NCBI GenBank assembly: GCA_007123195.1
Contig: SKLO01000369.1
Span: 1 to 5,097 of the forward strand
Source: Verrucomicrobiales bacterium
GTDB lineage: Bacteria > Verrucomicrobiota > Verrucomicrobiia > Verrucomicrobiales > SKLO01
DNA length: 5,097 bases
Direction: 5' to 3'
Positions 1 to 5,097 of this stretch are shown piece by piece (position 1 is the first letter of the stretch; each line of letters opens with the position of its first letter). Both the position numbers and the translations under genes were made by a program. A model generated the notes under the pieces. That model worked only from the letters and a program-made list of their open reading frames with translations. It was not told the DNA's origin and searched no databases.

Positions 1-6
1 ACCACC

Positions 7-744
7 ATGCACCCCATCACACCCGCTGTTCAAACGCCGTTCCCCGCCCGCGCCCGCGCCATGATGCTGGCGGCCGCCACCCTGCTGTGGCTGGCCCAGC
101 CGCTCGACGCCGGCGAGCCCAACACCCTCACCGAAGAACAGAAGGCCGAGGGCTGGCAATTGCTGTTCGACGGCGAGTCGCCGGAGAAACACTGGCGCGG
201 CTTCCGCGGCGAGGCAATGCCCGACGGCTGGCAGGCCAAGGACGGCTGGCTGGTGTTGCAGGAGCCAGGCGCCGGCGACATCGTCTCGCTGGAAGAACTG
301 CCTGAATCCTTCGAGCTGTTCATGGAGTGGAAGGTCGCCGAGGGCAGCAACTCCGGCATCTTCTACTTCGTCAACGAGGAACAGGGCGACACCATCTGGC
401 AGCCGGCTCCCGAGTATCAAATCCTCGACAACTCGCCCAACCAGAGCCCGCAAACCGCTTCCGGAGCCATCTTCGACATCATCGGCTCCGAGCAGGACCA
501 CACCAAACCCGTCGGCGAGGCCAACTCCGCGCGCATCGTCGTCAAGGGCGACCTGCTCCGCCACTACCTCAACGGCGAACTGCTGGTGGAGGTCGACATG
601 AGCAGCGACTGGTGGCAGGAAACCGTCGAGCGCAGCAAGTTCCCGGCCGAATACTTCGGCAAGACCCGCAAGGCCAGAATCGGCCTGCAGGACCACGGCG
701 ACTGGGTGGCGTTCCGCAACATCCGCTTCCGCCCGCTTGACTGA
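7..744 (+). CDS. Secreted DUF1080 protein (3-keto-disaccharide hydrolase-like)
   Basis: The 245-aa product matches the DUF1080 / 3-keto-disaccharide hydrolase family, a concanavalin-like beta-sandwich fold. Family landmarks seen in order are GWQLLFDG (49-56), DGWLVLQ (79-85), FELFMEWKVAEGSNSGIFYF (102-121), PEYQILDN (135-142), SGAIFDI (152-158), ARIVVKG (175-181), LRHYLNGELLVEVDM (184-198), RIGLQDHG (224-231) and FRNIRFRPL (236-244). Length is normal for a single-domain member. Some relatives act on 3-keto-glycosides, so a periplasmic sugar role is likely, but the substrate is unknown. The Met at 7 is preferred over Met19/Met20 (position 61) because it supplies the positive n-region (R15, R17) of a Sec signal peptide. 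The hydrophobic core is about 19-30, with likely cleavage after LDA (35). Only six bases precede this start and they stay open in frame, so an earlier start outside the window is possible. The next gene begins one base after the stop, suggesting an operon. Confidence 0.88.
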   Translation: MHPITPAVQTPFPARARAMMLAAATLLWLAQPLDAGEPNTLTEEQKAEGWQLLFDGESPEKHWRGFRGEAMPDGWQAKDGWLVLQEPGAGDIVSLEELPESFELFMEWKVAEGSNSGIFYFVNEEQGDTIWQPAPEYQILDNSPNQSPQTASGAIFDIIGSEQDHTKPVGEANSARIVVKGDLLRHYLNGELLVEVDMSSDWWQETVERSKFPAEYFGKTRKARIGLQDHGDWVAFRNIRFRPLD

Positions 745-745
745 C

Positions 746-1447
746 ATGCCATCTGCCGTGCCGGTCGCAGCCATGACTGCCAGCAACCATCGGATCGGCG
801 GAACCAGCCCGTGGATCGTCCTTCTGGCGGTCGCCGTGCTGTCGTGGTCGGCAGACGGCGCCACTTCCACCCCTGCATCCGCTTCACCCGAGGAAGCGGA
901 TGCCACTCCCGCCGCGTGCGGCCTGACCCTGGTCGAGGCCGCACGCAGGCAGGTCGGCGTGACCGTCCGCTATGACGGTTCCTACCAGCGCCTCGACTAT
1001 CCCATGGGCGACGTCGCCGAGACCGCGGGCGTCTGCACCGACGTCATCATCCGCGCCCTGCGCGCCTGCGGTCACGACCTGCAACAACTGGTCCATGAAG
1101 ACATGCGCCGCTCCTTCGCCAGCTACCCGCAGAACTGGGGCCTGAGCCGACCCGACCGCAACATCGACCACCGCCGGGTGCCGAACCTGAAGCGCTACTT
1201 CAGCAGGCAACAGATGCGCCTGCCGCTGCCCGACGCCCCGGCCGAGGCGCTCGACCGGTTCAAGCCCGGTGACTTTGTCACCTGCACGGTGCCCCCACAC
1301 CTGCCCCACATCATGATCATCAGCGACAAAACCAACGCCGAAGGCGTGCCGCTGGTGATCCACAACATCGGTCGCGGCGCAAGGGAGGAGGATCGCCTGC
1401 TTTCGTTCCCCCTGACAGGCCACTATCGCTGGTTCAGGCCGGATTGA
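746..1447 (+). CDS. Exported DUF1287 family protein, putative Cys/His hydrolase-like fold
   Basis: The 233-aa product carries the DUF1287 signature (the E. coli YijF type): ARRQVGVTVRYDGSYQRLDY (66-85), GDVAETAGVCTDVIIRALR (88-106), LVHEDM (115-120), SYPQNWGLSRPDRNIDHRRV (126-145), KPGDFVTC (173-180), LPHIMIISD (186-194), PLVIHNIGRG (202-211), ED (215-216) and LTGHYRWF (223-230). Function is not established. The conserved Cys97 in GVCTD with His188 and His206 suggests a papain/NlpC-P60-like active site, possibly acting on the cell wall; that is my inference. A hydrophobic stretch at 23-34 after a weakly basic N-terminus looks like a signal peptide or anchor, followed by an Ala/Ser/Pro linker (about 38-57). 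The ATG at 746 is chosen; TTG at 737 would overlap the upstream stop, and ATG at 773 would still keep the hydrophobic segment. No Shine-Dalgarno is visible, so translation probably depends on coupling to the upstream DUF1080 gene. Confidence 0.85.
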   Translation: MPSAVPVAAMTASNHRIGGTSPWIVLLAVAVLSWSADGATSTPASASPEEADATPAACGLTLVEAARRQVGVTVRYDGSYQRLDYPMGDVAETAGVCTDVIIRALRACGHDLQQLVHEDMRRSFASYPQNWGLSRPDRNIDHRRVPNLKRYFSRQQMRLPLPDAPAEALDRFKPGDFVTCTVPPHLPHIMIISDKTNAEGVPLVIHNIGRGAREEDRLLSFPLTGHYRWFRPD

Positions 1448-1504
1448 CGGCAGCCGGGGCAGCCAAAATCACGGCGACTGAGCCGGTCTCAGCCATCCTG
1501 ATCC

Positions 1505-1536
1505 CCCCCTTGCAATCGAGGCTTTGCTGCTGGGGG
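1505..1536. repeat. Imperfect two-part inverted repeat
   Basis: CCCCC at 1505-1509 can pair with GGGGG at 1532-1536, and inside it GCAA at 1512-1515 with TTGC at 1524-1527, leaving an eight-base loop and a small asymmetric internal loop. It lies 57 bases after the DUF1287 stop. It could form in RNA from either strand. There is no T run after it on either side, so calling it a terminator is not justified. It may belong to the same intergenic element as the array downstream. Confidence 0.35.
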
Positions 1537-1576
1537 CATGGAAGGTAGATGAGTCGCTTGCAGAACTTCGGACACT

Positions 1577-1604
1577 TTGCAGGATGACGTCGCAACCATA
1601 AAAT
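1577..1604 (+). promoter_or_regulatory. Weak candidate sigma70-type promoter for the sulfatase
   Basis: TTGCAG at 1577-1582 (three of six matches to TTGACA) is followed after 16 bases by TAAAAT at 1599-1604 (five of six to TATAAT). This AT-rich patch stands out in a GC-rich gap. A second TTGCAG lies 19 bases upstream at 1558-1563, without a matching -10 box. If used, transcription would begin near 1611 and give a leader of about 205 bases before the sulfatase ATG. PVC promoters are poorly known, so this is only a candidate. Confidence 0.25.
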
Positions 1605-1608
1605 GGAT

Positions 1609-1643
1609 CGGGGAAACAATCCCCGGCCACCACGCCCCGGTGG
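1609..1643. repeat. Two adjacent stem-loops
   Basis: The first is CGGGGA (1609-1614) with TCCCCG (1620-1625), a perfect 6-bp stem around the five-base loop AACAA, with one further T.G pair on the + strand (1608/1626). The second is CCACC (1627-1631) with GGTGG (1639-1643), a 5-bp stem with a seven-base loop. They are one base apart. They sit at the presumed 5' end of a sulfatase transcript, if the candidate promoter is real, and directly beside the array at 1655-1733. Confidence 0.5.
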
Positions 1644-1654
1644 ATGAACCGTCA

Positions 1655-1733
1655 GCGCCAACGGCGCACCATCCCTCAGCCCAGAGCAACGCCCCGGATC
1701 CCGGCCCGCCACGAAACCCTGCGCCCCAACGGG
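1655..1733 (-). repeat. Array of three stem-loops with a GTT loop (CAAC motifs on + strand)
   Basis: Three CAAC words at 1659-1662, 1687-1690 and 1727-1730 each have AAC in the loop of an inverted repeat. The stems are GCGCC/GGCGC (1655-1659 with 1663-1667), 1681-1687 with 1691-1697, and CCC/GGG (1725-1727 with 1731-1733). Read as minus-strand RNA the loops become GUU. The middle stem is then seven continuous pairs including two G.U wobbles, and the third gains a U.G pair (1734/1724); on the + strand these positions are A/C mismatches. From general memory of PVC genomes I think similar sequence recurs between genes there, but a second copy is not in this window. The strand given is the one favoured by wobble pairing, not proven transcription. 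Confidence 0.5.
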
Positions 1734-1770
1734 AAGTCATCGGGAGGTCTGGGTCCTCGACGGCCTTGCC

Positions 1771-1797
1771 GGTTGCCCGATTGACTCGCGGTCAACC
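1771..1797 (+). promoter_or_regulatory. Overlapping alternative inverted repeats before the sulfatase start
   Basis: TTGAC (1781-1785) can pair with GTCAA (1791-1795) around the loop TCGCG. GGTTG (1771-1775) can pair with CAACC (1793-1797) instead. The two pairings share bases 1793-1795 and exclude each other. The element ends 18 bases before the sulfatase ATG, where a ribosome would load. Both stems are only 5 bp, so chance is a fair explanation; no regulator or ligand is implied. Confidence 0.25.
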
Positions 1798-1815
1798 CCG
1801 TGCCACCCATGGCTC

Positions 1816-3597
1816 ATGCCCCGCTTGAAAACCACCTGGTGCCTCGCGCTCTGCGCGATCTGGCTCGCCGCCATCCTGCCCGCCCCGGCTCCAGCCGCCG
1901 ATCGGCCGCCCAACGTGATCCTGATCATGACCGACGACCAGGGTTACGGCGACATCGCCGCCCACGGCCATCCTCACGTCATTACGCCGAACATGGACCG
2001 CCTCTGGCGCGACAGCGTGCGGCTGGAGAACTTCCACGTCGATCCCACCTGCTCCCCCACCCGCGCGGCCCTGATGACCGGCCGTTCCTCGGGCCGGGTC
2101 GGCGTCTGGCACACCATCATGGGCCGCAACATGCTGCGCGAGGACGAGACCACCATCGGCCAGGTGTTCCAGTCCGCCGGCTACCGCACCGGCGTGTTCG
2201 GCAAGTGGCACCTCGGCGACAACTACCCCTACGCCGCGCGCTTCCGCGGCTTCGACGACGCCGTCGTGCATGGCGCGGGCGGCGTCGGCCAGACGCCCGA
2301 CTACTGGGGCAACGACTACTTCGAGGATCACTACAACGACAACGGCACCTGGCGGCCGTTCCAAGGCTACTGCACCGACGTCTGGTTCCGCGAGGCCCTG
2401 CGCTTCATCCGCGAGAGCGGCGACCAGCCGTTCTTCCTCTACCTGCCCACCAATGCCGCCCACCAGACCCGGCCTCACGTGGCCGAACGCTACCGCGCGC
2501 TCTACGACCACGTCGACACCACCGAGCGCCTGCGGATCTTCTGGGGCATGCTCACGAACATCGACGACAACCTCGGCGTGCTGCTGGACCGGCTCGAACA
2601 CTGGGACCTGCTCGACAACACCATCCTCATCTTCATGGGCGACAACGGCAGCACCATGGGAACCGGCGCCTATCCGCAGGATCAGCGTGACACCTGGTCG
2701 GAAACCTTCAACGCCGGCATGCGCGGCGTGAAGGGGTCGCACTACGACGGCGGCCACCGCCTGTTCTGCTTCGTGCATTACCCTCACGGAGGCCTCACCG
2801 GTGGCCGCGAGGTGCAACGCCTCACCGCCCACTTCGACCTCATGCCCACCCTGCTCGAACTCTGCGGCATCGAGCCGCCCGCCGGCCTGGAATTCGACGG
2901 ACAATCCCTGGTCCCCCTGCTCGAGGACCCCGAGACCGATGAATGGCCGGACCGCATCCTGGTGGTCGAGAATCAGCGCGTGATCGATCCGGTCAAATGG
3001 CGCAACACTTCAGTCATGACCGACCGCTGGCGGCTGGTGGACAAGGGGGAACTGTATGACATGGAAGCCGATCCCGGGCAGCAGCACAACGTGATCGACC
3101 AGCACCCTGACGTTGCCACCAGACTTTCGGCCTTTTACGACGGCTGGTGGGACGACGTCAGCCGGCGTCATCACGAGACCACGCCGCTTTACGTCGGCGC
3201 GGAGCCGCAGAACCCCGTGCAACTCACGGCCCACGACTGGATGCCGCCGATGGAGGGTGGCATCCCGCCCTGGAATCAACCCCACGTGCGCAACCGCCAG
3301 CAGGGCAACGGCACCTGGAACGTGCGCGTGGCGCGCACCGGCCGCTACGCTTTGACCTTGCGCGAACGCCCCGCCGTCGCCCGGTTCCCCCTCGCCGCCA
3401 CCGAAGCAAAACTCCGGGTCGGCGAAATGGAGCCGCTGACGCTTGACGTGCCACCGGACGCCACCGGCGCGCGCTTTGAACTGAACCTGACCGCCGGCGA
3501 AACCCAGGTCAGGACCTGGCTGGTCGAAGAGGACGGCACCAGCAGGGGGGCCTATTTTGTGGATGTCGAATACCTCGACCAGAACCCGGAAAACTGA
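1816..3597 (+). CDS. Secreted formylglycine-dependent sulfatase (arylsulfatase A-like) with C-terminal beta extension
   Basis: This 593-aa protein is a type I sulfatase that hydrolyses sulfate esters, probably of a polysaccharide or glycan outside the cytoplasm. A Sec signal peptide occupies 1-28 (core WCLALCAIWLAAIL, cleavage near APAA). The catalytic set is intact: NVILIMTDDQGYGD (33-46, metal ligands D40/D41); CSPTR at 79-83, whose Cys79 would be converted to formylglycine by a maturase not encoded here; TGR (88-90); GKWHLG (129-134, K130, H132); H216 in the PFFLYLPTNAAH segment; GDNGS (275-279, D276/N277); and K306 in MRGVKGS. ELYDMEADPGQQHN (412-425) ends the usual sulfatase subdomain. 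Residues about 495-590 form an extra beta-rich region with WNVRVARTGRYALTL, a tail I associate with PVC sulfatases; its role is unknown. Substrate cannot be told. The ATG at 1816 places the signal peptide correctly, although no Shine-Dalgarno precedes it. A long hairpin-rich gap upstream suggests its own promoter. Confidence 0.95.
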   Translation: MPRLKTTWCLALCAIWLAAILPAPAPAADRPPNVILIMTDDQGYGDIAAHGHPHVITPNMDRLWRDSVRLENFHVDPTCSPTRAALMTGRSSGRVGVWHTIMGRNMLREDETTIGQVFQSAGYRTGVFGKWHLGDNYPYAARFRGFDDAVVHGAGGVGQTPDYWGNDYFEDHYNDNGTWRPFQGYCTDVWFREALRFIRESGDQPFFLYLPTNAAHQTRPHVAERYRALYDHVDTTERLRIFWGMLTNIDDNLGVLLDRLEHWDLLDNTILIFMGDNGSTMGTGAYPQDQRDTWSETFNAGMRGVKGSHYDGGHRLFCFVHYPHGGLTGGREVQRLTAHFDLMPTLLELCGIEPPAGLEFDGQSLVPLLEDPETDEWPDRILVVENQRVIDPVKWRNTSVMTDRWRLVDKGELYDMEADPGQQHNVIDQHPDVATRLSAFYDGWWDDVSRRHHETTPLYVGAEPQNPVQLTAHDWMPPMEGGIPPWNQPHVRNRQQGNGTWNVRVARTGRYALTLRERPAVARFPLAATEAKLRVGEMEPLTLDVPPDATGARFELNLTAGETQVRTWLVEEDGTSRGAYFVDVEYLDQNPEN

Positions 3598-3788
3598 TCC
3601 CTACGATGCCCGGAACCGGCCGTTGGTTCAAGCGGGAGTGACGCCATCCACCCCGGCTTGCATGGCTGGAACCCGGCTCAGCGTGGAGAACGGCACCACT
3701 CGATGCGCCCGCCTCATCGATGTCTACCAACCCGAAAACACCACCGACCGGCCGCACGCCCTGATCGACACCCACCTTGACCACCCGA
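3598..3788. other. 191-bp intergenic gap between sulfatase and solute-binding protein
   Basis: No gene is supported here. GAACC at 3613-3617 pairs with GGTTC at 3625-3629 (seven-base loop), 15 bases after the sulfatase stop, but no T run follows, so it is at best a weak transcript-end structure. TCGATG at 3700-3705 pairs with CATCGA at 3715-3720 around nine bases. I found no convincing -35/-10 pair. Frames that stay open through this stretch have no recognisable protein motif. Confidence 0.5.
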
Positions 3789-5097
3789 ATGAAAACCCCC
3801 GCCCGCCCCACCCACGGCCCCGATCCAGCGGGCGCGTTACGGCGGAGGCCCGGGCCGGCCGCCATCGGGGCCGTGGCGCTGGCGCTGGCCGTGGCGGCCC
3901 TGTTGCTGATCGACACCCAGGACCGCGACCTCCGCGAACGCACCCTGATCGTCGCCCTCACCGGCGAACCTCGCTCGCTCGACCCTCACACCACCACCTC
4001 CTCCAACGACTTCCGCATCTGCACCAACCTCTACGAGGGACTGGTCAGGTTCGCCCCGGGCAGCCTCGAGATCGAGCCCGCGCTGGCCACCTCGTGGGAG
4101 GTCGACAACGACGGCCGCCGCTACACCTTCGAACTGCGCCGCGGCGTGCAGTTCCACGACGGCAGCGCGTTTGATGCCAACGCCGTGGTGTTCAACTTCA
4201 ATCGCATGCTCGACCCGGAGCATCCCGAGCACGACACCGGCCCGTTCCCTTTCAGCTTCTTCTTCGACAGCGTCGAATCGGTCGAGGCACACAACCGCCA
4301 CACCGTGGTGTTCCACCTGTCCGAACCGTTCGCGCCGTTTCTTGCCAACCTGGCCTACCCGACCGGGCTGATCGTCTCGCCCGCTGCGGTGCGCGAGCAC
4401 CGGTCGGACTTCGGCCGCCACCCGTCCGGCACCGGACCGTTCCGTTTCGTCGAGTGGCAAAGCCGGCGCAGCATCGTGCTTGAACGCCACCATGCCGCCG
4501 ATCCCAGTCCATCATCAGCAGATGCCGACCGAGATTCAGCGCTGGCAGAGCGATTGTTGTTCCGGCCGATCACCGATCCCGCCGCGCGCACCGCCGAACT
4601 GCTGGCCGGATCGGTCGACGTCATTCTCGAAGCACCACCCGACGTGCTGGCCCGCCTGCGCCGCGACCCCGACCTGCAAGTCGACGAGGTGGCCGGCACC
4701 CACCTCTGGTTCCTGATCCTCAACTGCCGCCACGGCCCGTTTGCCAGTCGCGACATGCGCGAGGCGGTCAACCTGGCGGTCGACAAGCAGGCCATCACCG
4801 ACCTACTGCTGCAAGGCACCGCCAGCGTGGCCCACAGCGCCTTCCCGGACGCCTTCGACTGGATCCCGCGCCCGCCGGACGCGGGCGCGAGGCACGACCC
4901 CGAGCGCGCGCGTGAACTCATCCGCGCCGCCGACCACGAGGGAACCAGCCTGCGCCTGTGGGTGCCCGAGGGCGGTTCCGGCATGCTCCAGGCGCGCGCC
5001 ATGGCCGAGGCCATCCAGGCCGACCTCGCCGGCGTCGGCTTGTCAGTCAGGATCGAGGTGTTCGAGTGGAACAGCTTCCTCGAGCGCGTCAACGCCG
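3789..5097 (+). CDS. ABC-transporter solute-binding protein, family 5 (DppA/OppA-like), 3' end missing
   Basis: The first 436 codons of a family 5 extracellular solute-binding protein, which delivers peptides, nickel or other small solutes to an ABC importer. Landmarks are LIVALTGEPRSLDPHTTT (53-70), NLYEGLVRF (80-88), the signature region EPALATSWEVDNDGRRYTFE (96-115) with LRRGVQFHDGSAFDA (116-130), GTGPFRFVEW (214-223), LLFRPITDPAARTAELLAGS (256-275), DMREAVNLAVDKQAI (322-336) and DPERARELIRAAD (370-382). Members are usually somewhat over 500 aa, so perhaps 100 residues lie beyond the window. Export is by a basic N-terminus (R18-R20) and hydrophobic core (about 25-41); there is no lipobox Cys, so it may be anchored by an uncleaved segment or be soluble, unlike many lipid-anchored relatives. 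No Shine-Dalgarno precedes the ATG. Residues 234-254 are unlike the family, lacking the usual Tyr-Trp-Gly segment, and use atypical codons. Permease and ATPase genes may follow but are not visible. Confidence 0.92.
   Translation, partial: MKTPARPTHGPDPAGALRRRPGPAAIGAVALALAVAALLLIDTQDRDLRERTLIVALTGEPRSLDPHTTTSSNDFRICTNLYEGLVRFAPGSLEIEPALATSWEVDNDGRRYTFELRRGVQFHDGSAFDANAVVFNFNRMLDPEHPEHDTGPFPFSFFFDSVESVEAHNRHTVVFHLSEPFAPFLANLAYPTGLIVSPAAVREHRSDFGRHPSGTGPFRFVEWQSRRSIVLERHHAADPSPSSADADRDSALAERLLFRPITDPAARTAELLAGSVDVILEAPPDVLARLRRDPDLQVDEVAGTHLWFLILNCRHGPFASRDMREAVNLAVDKQAITDLLLQGTASVAHSAFPDAFDWIPRPPDAGARHDPERARELIRAADHEGTSLRLWVPEGGSGMLQARAMAEAIQADLAGVGLSVRIEVFEWNSFLERVNA

Larger units (their letters stand above)
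1448..1815. other. 368-bp hairpin-rich intergenic region
   Basis: No convincing gene lies between the DUF1287 stop and the sulfatase start. Open frames here on both strands show no recognisable protein motif. The stretch holds at least seven short inverted repeats: 1478-1492 (CTGAG/CTCAG, 5-base loop), 1505-1536, 1609-1625, 1627-1643, the array 1655-1733, 1761-1771 (CGGC/GCCG) and 1781-1795. None is followed by a T run on the + strand, so no intrinsic terminator is evident for the upstream pair. A weak promoter candidate is listed separately. The last 20 bases before the sulfatase ATG contain no Shine-Dalgarno sequence. Confidence 0.7.

Noticed and set aside
1478..1492. CTGAG/CTCAG stem-loop as a terminator for the DUF1287 gene
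   Set aside because: The stem is only 5 bp and is followed by a C-rich stretch, not a T run, so an intrinsic terminator is not supported.
1655..1733. CRISPR array
   Set aside because: The repeated units are short stem-loops of different stem sequence at uneven spacing (28 and 40 bases), with no identical repeats and no cas genes.
1434..1740. Minus-strand open frames of 83 and 92 codons across the intergenic gap
   Set aside because: They overlap each other in different frames, show no protein motif and run through the hairpin array. They are best explained as chance frames in a repeat.
1792..2904. A 370-codon open frame on the minus strand, opposite the sulfatase
   Set aside because: It is fully antisense to a sulfatase with intact catalytic motifs. 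Its translation is low-complexity Val/Ala/Gly/His-rich, as expected from the complement of a GC3-rich gene.
3557..4174. A 205-codon plus-strand frame spanning the second gap
   Set aside because: It overlaps the sulfatase end and the binding-protein start in a different frame, and becomes Arg/His/Pro-rich with no family motif.
3837..4493. A 218-codon minus-strand open frame opposite the solute-binding protein
   Set aside because: The plus strand encodes clear family 5 binding-protein motifs throughout; this frame is a composition shadow.

Overview
The window is GC-rich (roughly two-thirds G+C by eye) and carries four genes, all on the + strand. It looks like chromosomal DNA from a bacterium of the Planctomycetota/Verrucomicrobiota (PVC) type. 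The grounds are a secreted DUF1080 protein beside a formylglycine-type sulfatase with an extra C-terminal beta domain, strong G/C at third codon positions, no Shine-Dalgarno sequence before any start that can be examined, and a hairpin-bearing intergenic element of a kind I associate with those genomes. There is no rRNA or other phylogenetic marker here, so the lineage is an inference.

Layout. Bases 7-744 encode a secreted DUF1080 (3-keto-disaccharide hydrolase-like) protein. One base later, 746-1447 encodes an exported DUF1287 protein with conserved Cys and His residues; the two are probably translationally coupled. Bases 1448-1815 are a 368-bp non-coding gap with many inverted repeats. It includes three regularly built stem-loops around CAAC (GTTG on the other strand) at 1655-1733, a weak candidate promoter, and paired inverted repeats just before the next gene. 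Bases 1816-3597 encode a complete 593-aa secreted sulfatase with its catalytic motifs intact. Bases 3598-3788 are a short gap without a clear gene. Bases 3789-5097 are the first 436 codons of a family 5 ABC-transporter solute-binding protein (DppA/OppA-like), cut by the window end.

Together the first three genes suggest work on sugars or sulfated polysaccharides outside the cytoplasm, with the fourth binding peptides or another small solute for import. The shared substrate is not shown by the sequence: the genes may be only neighbours, because the gap before the sulfatase is long and probably starts a new transcription unit. I see no clearly new defence, mobile or RNA-guided system. The items most worth checking are the hairpin array at 1655-1733, whose G.U pairs favour the minus strand, and the divergent, codon-atypical segment inside the solute-binding protein.
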